DNA from: Aporrectodea caliginosa
Taxonomy: Eukaryota; Annelida; Clitellata; Crassiclitellata; Lumbricidae
Direction: 5' to 3'
DNA length: 64,000 nucleotides
Assembly (NCBI GenBank): GCA_020284085.1
Contig: JACEVL010001161.1
Coordinates: 1,200,344 to 1,264,343 of the forward strand
The notes under the pieces are model-generated. The model was not told the DNA's origin. It was given only the letters and a program-made list of their open reading frames with translations, and did not search any database. Positions 47,701-60,123 of this stretch are shown here, piece by piece. Numbering within the stretch: position 1 is the first letter of the stretch; each line of letters opens with the position of its first letter. Made by a program: the position numbers and the translations under genes.

Positions 47701-50700
47701 TTACTTATAGGATGCTTTACACACGCTCTCCACTTTCAGTGTCATAATGGCCGAATTCTCGGACTGCGTCCAGAGAGCGCAGAGGTTGTCAGTTGCTCAC
47801 GAGACGTTCCTTGCCAAGGACAACCTTCGAGCGCTCATGTCCTTGAAACCGGATGATGTCCTCATCTACCTACGATCGCTTGTCTCTCACTTTGCATCCG
47901 TCCGAAAAGTTCACCAGTATCTCCGAGTGAGTGCTTTCAACGTTGTTTTAGTTCTTTTGTTAATCAATTTCTCGATTACGTTGTCTTCTAAGTCCTTTGA
48001 TAGTAGTCTGCAGATCAGTTTTGAAGCAATTTGCTAATCAAATTATGCCTAAATTTTCAAGTCAATTTTTTTTCTTAATTTGCATATTAATTTGCATGAT
48101 TAATTTTCATGTTAATTTGAATATTAATTTGCTTTTTAATGTGAAAGTTAATTTGCTCTTAATTTTGCTGATGTTTTTCCAGTTGCACATGTGATCTTTT
48201 CCAGGTGTTGGAATGGCTGCCAGTGGTCCATCGTTCGGATGTTTCAATTCCATCTTCCACCAGTGAATCAGTAAGATGAACTTTCCTTTTTAGAATTTCT
48301 TGACCAGAGAATCACTCACTTGTTCCTGACTGTCGACAGCATAGGCGTAGCTACATGGAGGCACGAGGAGGCAGTTGCCTCCTCTTGCTTTCTTTATATA
48401 TTGGAACTTCTATTGACTAATAACCCCAATGACCAGAATTTTGCCAATGGTCTGTGAAGTTGCCTCCTCGTGAATTTAAGTCTGGCTACGCTCCTGGTCG
48501 ACAGTATCATGTTCCTGGTCTGATCAGACCATGTGATGTTATCTGTAGACTATTTTGTTGTTTTATTCTGCCACTCGTATAAAGGGGTGTGCAAAAGTCC
48601 TCTGGTTAGCAAGCCAAACTGTCTACCTAGTCCGGCATGCTACCGTATGTACTGGTAAGATGCTTGGTCACGAATCGCGTGGGTGTCGGGTTCGACTCCA
48701 TATAAGCTGTCACCAAGCAGGTTAATTAAACGGCAAGTCCTCTTAAATCACTTACTCGATTGATCCCATTGTGTACATGACCTTGGGATGCGTCTATTAA
48801 GGGGTGAAGGGAAGGAAATGGGCACCTCCCCCTATGTCCTACATGGGAGATGGGATCTTACTTTACTTTACAAGGGCCTAATAAAAGAAACGAGAGCATC
48901 CCTACAGTACTCCACATGAGATATAGGAGCTTATTTTATCAGTCACTGATGTAAATTTAAATTTCGTAACCATGATACTGAGTCAACGACTCACACTACG
49001 TGACTAATTGCAGACAGGAGTCGATGAGGCGACTGAGACGACTGTGAGTCGGATGGAGTCATCGCTGGATGTGTCGTCACTTCCGTTTTCGTCTGACGTC
49101 ATCCGGTCGTCTTCGACTGCCATCAGTCCAACGTTTGCAATTGGTCATGGCTCCAAGGCAGCCTCTCACCAGATCTCCTCTCGAGCAGCGACCGGTACAT
49201 TTGATTACACTTTAAATTATTTGAGTTTGATCAGAAATAGTTATGTAGAAATATATTATAATATTTATATATTTAATATTAATTTTACTTAATTAGTTGA
49301 TCAATAAATAATATTAATAAATATATTAAAAGGTTGGTGGAAAGATGAGATGGCGAGGGAGAGAACTGGCCACCCGTCCTCATATGCCGAGGTTAAGAAA
49401 ATGAAGCCGCTAGCACTTCATACCTACGCTTGCCTTTCAGAGTAGCTTAAGGGACGGCTCTGCTTCTTCTCCTTCTTCTTCTTGGATGCTTAGAGGATTC
49501 TAACCAAACTAAAAGAATCCCCAGGGTATTGTACAGTGAGCATGGCTTGTAGTGCAGAGGGTACGGGTTCAATCCTCCTCCTCTGAGGCGGTGACTGAGT
49601 AGGGGACCTGGAACATGTCCTTCACTCATAAGGGCTCAGCGCCATCGATTGATGCTTAGATACAACTAAGCATTACAGACTGGTGTTCTTAACAATGTCA
49701 TGGGCTCAGTCGACATGACCATGGAAGGTCATGTTGCGTTAGTCCATCACATTAAAAAGAAGCCTGGCCTATAAAGGATGTGAGGACATGAAAATGAAAA
49801 GCATGTTGAGAGGCTCTTATTAGCGGTGGCTGCATATTGTCTGAGTGACTTGTGAATTGATTGTGTTAACGTGTCGTTCAGGGGGTGGTCTGGCGTCGGA
49901 TGAATCGACCCTCGGTCTCCCTCTCTCCAGTAATCAGCTGACAGACTTTGACGCACAACTCAACCAACTTCTGGTCTTCTATGGCATTGAGATGGTAAGA
50001 AAAGTAATATCAATTAAGACGTTTTTCTATTGCGACAGTATGGCCCTGACACTGCTCAATTTTCAATGAACTGATCGGGTGAGATCCTTCACCACCTCTG
50101 CCCGTTTGAATGGGTGCCACGTCATTTAAGGTCTGGACCGTTTATCCTGAGGTTAAAATCTCTTAAATAAGCCAGCATCCGTATGTGAAGTGGCATCCTC
50201 ACGCACAGAGAGCATGGGACGTAAGCTCCAACCAATGTAGCTAACTGGACCGGTATAGTTTGTAGGAACGTCTTCTCAGAAAACATTGTCCCAGAAATGA
50301 ATACTCTTCCCCGAAATGTCCGAGATGATGCATTGATTTGTCATTTTTCTGAAAAGGTTGTCGCTTCTAAAACAATCTATGAAAACTAGTCACCATCAGA
50401 AATGCCTGAAATGAATGTCTACCAATTCAGAATATTTCCTCTTCTTCTTTTTAATAATTTTGTTCAAAATGATTAATTCAATGATCAGCAACAGTTCCTT
50501 CTTCTGTTGATCATTTTGTTAAGAATGGTCTAATGAACGACTGATGTAATCATTAGTTCTCTAATAATTAGTTCTAAAGGTTTCGTTTGGATATAATTGC
50601 AGTTTGCTTGGAATAAGAGTTTTGCAAAAATTACAATATTTTAAAGCTTTAGAAGCAGACATTTTTTAATGATGTTTAACAGAATATTTCGTATTTAACT

Positions 50701-51957
50701 ATTTGGCAGCATTTCAAGACATTAGAAGTCAGAGCGGTTTCTAGTGATAGATGTAGGACTGTCTTTGCATGACTTAACACTTTTTGTGGCTTGGAAATAC
50801 ATCTGGTGTCTGATATAATTATATCGGACAACTTGTGTCGTTGGTTGTCTGTGTGTGCAGAAAGTGCATTCGTCGATGTTGTCTTCCGATGAAATGGAGT
50901 TGTATGCAAACGTTCTACGGAAATTCCGGACGGTTTTCATGCGACAGGAGCACATGAGAACATTCCGGATGTACGACTTAACGGAGGTCTGGTCTCTCCC
51001 TCTGATTGCCAGTTCATTCGACAATTGACTAGAGCCTTGAATAGAGATTTAATTGGCATTTAATTGAGGTCTGTGATTTGTGATTTGAATTCATTTGCGA
51101 TTTGATCTGAGATTTGATTTGAGGTTTGATTTAGATTTAATTTAAAATTTGATTTGAGATTTGATTTGTGATTTGATTCGAAATTTACTTAAGATTTGGC
51201 CAAAGATTCGTTTATTATTTGATTGGAGATTTATTTTACATTTAATTTTAGATTTGATTTGCGATTTGATTTGAGATTTATTTGAGATTTAATTTTAAGA
51301 TTTGATTTGAGTACTTCCACAAATCAACTCAAGCCTCTGAGACGGTTACTGTGTAGGAACCTTGAGCAAGTCCTTCACTCACAATTGCTCAGCGCCATCG
51401 AGTGATGCTTGGTCTTTAGATAGTGGCGTTTAATAAATTAATATTAATATTGATTACTCTATATTAGAAGAGAGTGCAAATGCTTGGCACTGAGCAGGTG
51501 AGTCAGAAGACGTGGGGAGCGGATTTCTCGATCCATGCTCTGAGGAAGGACTCCAACTGGGCGTCCTTCGTCAACCTCAAGGCCGAGGTCGACCCATATC
51601 AGGAGAAGCAATTGGTTGACCTTCGAAAGCGCAAGACCGTCGACCTTCTACTCCAGGCCCAGGCACACTTCATCCGAGTTACAGATGCCGAGGTAATCGT
51701 AATCGTAAACTCAGAATAATTTCTAAAGCTCTACTCTAAAGCTAAGCGCAGGGCACCAACTTATTCATGAGCGCTGTATCTTGTCAGAGGGTTATTCAGA
51801 TATGTAAAATATATATTGATATGCATATATATATATGCATATATATATATATATATGCATATATATATATATTTATATGTGCATATATATATATATATAT
51901 TTATATGTGCATATATATTATATATATATATATGCATATATATATATATGCATATAG

Positions 51958-52004
<47 letters not shown>

Positions 52005-55000
52005 TATTATATATATTGCCGAATTACCTAAATATATGAAAAATAAATAGGAAAATGAAGTAAGTAGATATTAATATTATGACTGAAGAGGTTGTTGTTG
52101 TTGTTGTTGTGATCAGAAGGTGATGGAGTCATTGAAGGAGCATGCAGCCGCCATCCGAGAACCTCCGAACATCTCTCCGATCAACATCGATGGAAGGATG
52201 GCGCACCGCGTGGAAGGAACAGCCAGTCTCTGGCAGAAGATCTACACCAGTCCAGAGCTACACAGGTCAGCCTTCGATCAACTGCTCAGACCCAACTCGA
52301 TCTCTTCTGAGTTGTCTTCTCATCATGATCGTAATCCTATTTTACGGATCGATCTTTCTTGATGATGCAGAATTGCGGTTTGGATCGTGGCTTGGGACTT
52401 GTCTTTTGGACTGCTAAGCAGTTCCCTCAAATGATCCCTCATTCTAGAGATGAATGGATGGATGGACGGACGGACGGATGGATCGATCGATCGATCGATG
52501 ATGGATGGATGGATGAATGGATGGATTGATGGATGGGTGGATTGATGGATTGATAGATGGAGAGATCGATGGATGGATAGAAGGATGGATGGATGGAAGG
52601 ATGGATGGATGGATGGATTGATCGATTAGATGAATCAATGGGTGGATGGATGGATAGATGGATGGATGGATGGATGGATGGATGGATGGATGGATGGATG
52701 GATGGATGGATGGATGGATGGATGGATGGATGGATGGATGGATGGATGGATGGATGGATGGATGGATGGATGGGTTACTTGTGAGACATGATAAACAACT
52801 GAGAAGAGAGGAAGTGAATAGGTCAGTGACATGTCAAAGGTCGTTACAAGAGATGTCTGCATTGTACTGAACTCCTGTTATACTGTCTTAACTCACCTGG
52901 CAAGAGTGTCAACCAAGTTTGCAATCAACTGGTTGATTGGCAGCTTCAGGTGATTGATTGATGCAGAACTTACACATGAATGATATCCTTTTTGTGAATG
53001 AATGAATGACTGATTGAATGAATGACTGATTGAATGATTGATTGATTGAATGTATCCATTGTGTTTATGGTGTACAGGGAAGCGGATGTTCTGGGAAAGG
53101 AAGCAATGGAGGCTGGAGATGGAAAGGCGTCAGAGGGTCGTGGTCAGTCAGCAAGGGTCACAAGTGCACGACCAAAGAGGAAGAACAGCTTCGACTATTT
53201 CAATGCTGTTCAGATGCTAGGTGAGAATTATTGAAAAAAGTTCAATTGCAGGAATGTGTATGTCCAGAGACTTGTGTGTGATTGCCACATTATAATTATT
53301 ATTAATAAAAGTAATAATTAGTAATAATAATAAATATACTAATAAAAATAATAGTAATAATATATACATAAAAGTAATAATAAAAAATAATAATAATAAT
53401 TACCGGTATAATGGTAGTAGTAGTAGTAGTAGCAGTAGCAGTAACAGTAGCGACTTTGAACTGCCTGCTAAGGACGTGAAGAACTTTATCCCTCGTGTAC
53501 TTTACAAACGCTTGCCCTAGGTCTCACCTGACTGCACATCTGTCTGATTTTTTGTTTGAATTTGATTTCATTATTTAACATATTTCTATTGTAACTGGTT
53601 GCGGTCTGTCAACCTGTCAGATAATAAAACGAATATCTATAGTAGCAGTAGCAGTATTATTAGAGACAGTGTTATTGATGTGATGATGGTTGCTGTGTTA
53701 TTGATTTCTATCGTAGGTTTGGATGATGGTGATCAGGAGAGCAAAGATCCGTCGAGTCTTCAGGGCGGCTTCCTCTCGTTTCTCTTCCTACGTCACCTCA
53801 GAATAAGAGACCTACAACGCACTGTAAACAAGTCTCCCTCTAGTCATACTATGCTAAGTGGTGCCATAATGGACTGTAATATATTAGACTATTTACCTAT
53901 TTACCTATGTGCCTTCTTACTTATCTACTTACTTACCTATGTGCCTACTTCCATATTTGCCAACTTATTTATGTGCTCACTTCCTATGAGCCCTACTTAC
54001 ATATGTGTCTATATTTACCTATGTGCCTACTTATTGTATTGTATTGTATTTGTTAATTTATATAGCGCCACTCACAGCAGTGGCCATTCAGTAGCGCTCC
54101 CAGTGCGAGAACCCCTAGAGAAGAAGAAGGTTTTGAGGAGGAAGAAGGCTGTAGGAAGAGACCTAGAAAGAATGGTAACACGTAGAGAGGAAGGAAGGCA
54201 TTCCATAGGGAGGACCCAATACGGGCAAAAGATCTAGTTTGGGCCATAGTGATCCTAACTCGTGGAACAAAAAGAGTATGCCTGACCAAGGAAGGGAGAG
54301 GTCGATGAGAAACTGAAGAGAGAGAGGGGAGCGAATGTGATCGATAAGATATTTAGGAGCAATGCTCAATTTGGACTAAAGGACTAGGACAAGAACTTTA
54401 AACTGAATTCTGGATGTGAGAGGATTGAATGAAGAGATATACATGTATACTTATGTGTCTACTTACCTGTGTGCCTACTTACCTATGTGCCTACTTACCT
54501 GTGTGCCTACTTATCTATGTGCCTACATACCTATGTGCCTACTTACCTATGTACCTAGTACCTACTTACCACTGTGCGTGCTTACCTATGTTGTTATCAT
54601 GTAGGCCTATATCTGGTTTCTTGCAGTGCCTTAGCATTCTCAACTATTTTCGCTCCATAGAAAGAACGTTAACAATCAATGACTCCGGATTGACCTGTGA
54701 TGGGGACCATTACAAGAGAACCAGGTCAGCTTGACCTATTTTAAAAACAAGGACAGGTTATGCAGATATGGGTCGGGTTGAACTGTTTCTTTAGTTATCA
54801 ATAGTTTGAAAATGTTAATTTGGAAGACATCTTTTCACAGTTTTGTTGTTGTTTGCAAACGCTTACAAAACTAAACTGAGCAGCAAAAGAATGTTTCTGA
54901 ATGTATGTGTGACATTGTGTGTGTATGTACATGCATGTGTGAAAGTGGATAAGCTGGTGGCCTGCGAGCGGCTTTCGAGTGGCGCTTTAGAAGTTTTAAG

Positions 55001-58000
55001 ATTACGATGACGAGAGTGTGTCTCAATGAATACCTGTTGTGGTTTTGATGGTTTTTAGTCCTCAGAGTCACCAGCGACTGACAGTCGGTGGAATTGGATC
55101 ACACCAGTACCTGCACAACACACCAGCCGACTACAGGCAACTACACCATGCATTCATCCATCCATTCATTCATCCACTCATTCATTCAATCAATTCATAT
55201 ATTTGTCCATAATTAATTAATTCATTTGTTAGTTCATTCATTCATTTAATCAATTCAGTTCATTCATTCAATTAATTTATTCAATTCATTCATTAGTCCA
55301 TCATTAATTAATTCATATGTTCATTCATTCATTTAATCAATTCATTCATTCATTCAATAAATTCATTTGTGCCATCATTTATTGATTACTTTATTTGTTA
55401 ATTAATTCATTCATTTCTTCATTCATTAATTCAAAGTCAATAGTAGGTCCTACCCATTCAAAAGTTTCTACAACGAAGGCCTGAGGTCTCTGACCTGCCT
55501 TGACAAAAGAGAACAAATTTCAGACATCGAAAAAGAAGTATAAACTAAACGTTCGCAATGATGATTAGTCTAATTAATATAAACGAGCAGAGATCTCTCT
55601 GTCCGTCTTCCATCCGTCGTGTTTCTCGAAGCGGTCCGCAGCGGATAGAGTATATTGTGACGTCACACAAAGGACTTCGTTTCCAATTATTGTTGCCACA
55701 TGCAGCGGACGTACAGCGGCCAACAATAGGACACGCGAAAGGGAGGGGAGGGAAAAGGAGGAGAGGGGAATGTGAGGGAGGGGAGTGTAAGGGAGGAGAA
55801 GGGTTGGAAAGAGGTTGAGATAGGAGGGGAGGGTTTGGGAGGTTAGGATAAGGGGATGGAGGGATGGTAGGGGACGGAGTGGAACAGAGGGTAGGGAGTG
55901 GTTGGGAGAGGAGGGAAGGGGAGGGGGTTGGAACTGCGATGGTGAGGCGAGGGGCTGCTTCTCAGTGCAAAACACATTTCAAAATTTTTATCCGTCCTAG
56001 GACGGGCAAACATAATTTATAGTATAAGATACAGCATTCTCGCGTAATTTCATTTTTCCTTTGCCAATGGGACCATTTTAAGATAAGGTATACGCTCTGT
56101 AATGATCTATAAGCTCTATAAAGACTCTATAAGCCAAGAACGGAGACGTAACTTTGGTATAGGCAGTGGGGTTTTAAATGTTTAGTACCAAATTTGACAT
56201 CGTTTTCCTTTCGCGATTCTTAAGTAATTGTAATGGCGCCGTTTATGCGCCAGGCCTAATAATGATTTTGACGACTATGATGATGATAATAATAATAGTA
56301 AGAGATTATTATTATTATTAAATAAATTTGTAACGCGCGCAAGGTCACACCGAAATGTGAATCTGAGGCGTTTATGCATTTATGCATAAATTCGACACTA
56401 CCATACATTTATGCATTTATTCTTCCGGAGATACTAATAATAACAATAATTGTAACAATGAAGATGGTGATCACGAATGTACTTACTTACGATGATGATG
56501 ATGTTCGTTAACTATTTTGAGTCTCGAGGGCACGAATGAACCTTTTCCTCCGAATAAATGTTAATGGGCATTTATTCTTCCGGACATGAAAAGTGGGGGA
56601 ACGCTTCCCTTAAGCCAAAAAGTTGGTGGTACCAGTAGTCCAGTACCCCGGTCAGGGCCGCATTAAGGGGGGTGCTATGGGTGCTGCAGCACCGGGCCCG
56701 CAGTTTTGAGGGGCCCGCATTTTCAGAAGTGAATGTTTTTAATGTGCTTGAACCAGGGCCGATGAGAGGGGAGACCCGGGGAGTCAGTGAGGGGTTGCTA
56801 CCCGGGGCCCTGTTCCATGGCAGGGGCCCCTGGCAGGGGCCTGGAAATGTCTAAAACATAGTTCAAACTGAAGAAACCTGTGGGTTTTGTTTTGGCCTAA
56901 TGCAGGGGTCTCCAAAGTACGGCCCGCGGCCACATCCGGCCCGCTATAAGGCCTTTAATCTGGCCTGCGGAACTCTCCTTGAAGAAACAAACTAAATTGG
57001 TAAAATTGAAAATTTTAACGCCGCTGTACTCTGACATGCATATTGCCAAAATCCACGTCGCTGCTTGTAAGGCACTGTGCCTGATATGCAATGACACCAT
57101 TGCAGTGCTTAAAGAGTACAATATTCGGAGACATTATGAATCCAAGCATTCATCGCATTACTCAATAATTCACTGGACAGCTGCGCACAGAGAAGTTTTT
57201 TCTTCGGAGTTTTGGCCCGTGGAGCTTTAGAAAGTTAGCAATGTGTTTCCGGATGGAAAACTTTGGAGACCCCTGGCCTAATGCAGTATGTAGGCCCTAC
57301 ATATATAATTATGACGGATGCTTCATGAAACATGATACACAGTTCCACATAGGCATACATGTGTTTTGTCTATCTAGATCGCCTGGTTGGTCTAAGAATT
57401 TGACCCACAGTAGAAACGAACACAGTTGTACATGAAGATACCGCCCGGTACGCGTCAATATAGGCTACGGCCAAGGATGATTTTCCTTTTTGCGTACAGG
57501 CACAGCCACTGCATACCCTTTACTATGCCTGTACCCATCCACGGATTCCTTGATTAGCCGGTCAACAGACTCATCACTCATAAGAATGATTTTGGATTGG
57601 CTGTTGGTGCAAAGTTAACTGATGCAGACAAATTTCGATTTCTAACTGAATTCTAGACTCCACCAGAATCGTATGCATGGTTAGCACTTCGCATTAAGAA
57701 CCCCTCTGGTAATGATATTCCTAGCTACGTCGTTATAAAGGCTGTCAGACGATTTTGATTATTTCGGTCAAAACTTATGTGGTCATATTATAGTTGAATT
57801 ACTTGAATTTGATAAAGAATGTGTCTATCAGTATTTTGAGTTTCTAGAATTGACGGCCTAGAATTGATTCGGCTATTGGTTTTCTGGCAGGCATAGAATC
57901 TTTTTACTGGATGTAAATTTATTAATTGAAATTTGAGTTTTTAGGCAATCAAAATGAATAATTCTTTAACTTAATGCTGGATGTAAGTTTCATAATAAAA

Positions 58001-60084
58001 TTGATGCCAAATTAGCAATATTTGATATTATATTCCATTAAGTTGATGATGAATTAGAAGATAAATTATCATAAGAACTCTGGAGCTTAATAAACAAAGA
58101 AAGATTAGTGAAAGTCAGGAATACAAACGAGAGACAGACGCTTCTTCAAAGTCTTGCATTTTCAATTTCATAAAAAGCGAATGATGCAGCAAATCAAGCT
58201 GACAATATCTTTACTGGTATGTATATACAATAGTAGAAGTCTAAGAAGTGATTTGAAGATCATGGTACAGAGCGAGATGTGCAGATAGTAATGTAACGTT
58301 AATTGTATATTGTGTCTTTAGGCAGTTAATAAAAGTATACTCATTAGTAAGCATGCTATAAATATGTGCGTGGCGGACCGGTTGTTGTCAGAGGTGACCT
58401 TCGTCAGAGGGGAGGGGGCCCACACTATTACCACAGCACCGGGCCCGCACTAGCCTTAATACGGCCCTGACCCCGGTACATGGGCGCCCGCAGATATTTT
58501 TGCAGGAGGGGCAAAGCAAAATGGTCACGGTTAATTATTTTAGTAAGATCTTGAAAAATGAAAAACAGGAGATTAAGAACATAGGTATTTTTCATAGAGG
58601 TTTTTTCATTGTAAAATTTAGAACAATATCCAAATAAAATTTGTTTGGATATTGTTTTAAATTAGTGCTTTTGTGTGAAGAAATTTGTTAAACACCAAAA
58701 AGTAATAGTTAAAAAAATAGGTAGCCTATCAGTTTTCCAGGGAGGGGGGCAAGTGCCCCTCTTGCCCCTATGTGCGGGCGCCGATGCCCCAGTACCACAC
58801 CCCCAATTATGCCTATGCTTGAGAACGAAGAATCGGGATAGAATTTCTTGAAGAGAAATGTTCAGCAGGGTAGCCGATTAGTTAGAGCTCTCGCCCTGTA
58901 ACACGAAGTGTAGGGCGATTCCAGCCTCCTCCCTTGAGACGTTTACTGTGTAGGGACCCTGAACAAGTCCACTCAAAATTGCTCAGCGCCATCGATTGAT
59001 GCTCGGTCGTTAGATAATGGCGCTTAATAAATGCATAATAATTGCAACAATAGCATCCGATGTATATTCTATGGTGACGTATAACTGATGATGATGTAAC
59101 GTTTGAAGCTGACCAATGGCGTCGAAGAGATCTGTCAGGAAGACATAAATCGAGACGATTCTGTCTGTTAGACTAATACTCCGCCATTATCATTACCGTG
59201 GTAGTGCCAGTCCAAGCCTGAAGAATAAAGGAGGGGGCGACGCTGGTCATCTCTGATAGGACATAGTGTCGTAATACAATATACATCAACTAAAAACCTT
59301 TAGACTAAGCGAAACAACAGACCTTACAAGAAAGAAAATTATACGAACTGTTGTGAAATTACAACTGTCTCTTAATTAGGGTTTCTTTCCTTGTCTAAAA
59401 CCATATCCACAAAATAATACTGATGAAACTGATCTGGGGTTACTGCCGATGTCGAGCAGGATAGGGGTACGTAGGCTGTTAGAGTCTGTCGGATGCTGGC
59501 AAGTTTCTCCAGTAGAAATTGTTGTACGGGGATGCCTCCCTGCAATGATCATAGGCACACCGGTGTTGTAGGTAATTCCAGCTGAACAAAAGAGAATTTA
59601 TTGCTACCGCCAAGACCATAGCAAGAGCGGCCCCGAACAGTCCAAAGGAGCCAATTATCGTGTTTAACTCAGCCCACCCAAACCTGTCTGTCCACAGTTA
59701 AACAAGTACTTCACAGTACCACATGAACAGAAATGGCTTCTATGCTCCTATGTATTGTATGGTCGCTGTCAACGACCCTTACAGTCATAGGATTTCCTTA
59801 AACAATAAGGAAACCGCTACCATCGCCACTGTAACCACTACTGCAACAACTACTACTAGTCGAGATAGGCCTTAGTGTAGGCCTGCAGATAAGTTAATCT
59901 TGAAAGACTCGACTGAGTGAGCGAAGCGTGTCGAAGGAGGCAGACTGTTCCAAGACTTGGGGTCAGGCGTTGAAAAAGCACGGTCTCCGAAACCGATCAG
60001 AGCCGTCAACGTTTTGTCGTTGGTGCACTCCTAAGCTTGGAAGGTGGGCTATATAACTCTATTAAAAATGCAGTTATCTGCTCT

Positions 60085-60123
<39 letters not shown>

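Noticed and set aside
52444..52870. WMDG and IHPS repeat frames
   Set aside because: They are translations of the (GGAT)n microsatellite on the two strands.
55447..55537. Possible CCDC162-like exon ([11 protein letters not shown]...DIEKE) with AG and GT edges
   Set aside because: Including it breaks the frame into the exon at 60166, whereas joining 55136 directly to 60166 keeps it. A shorter version ending at 55485 would also keep frame, so an alternative exon is not excluded.
55638..55740. Open stretch [21 protein letters not shown]
   Set aside because: It looks protein-like, but no donor keeps the gene's frame and it runs into a purine tract.
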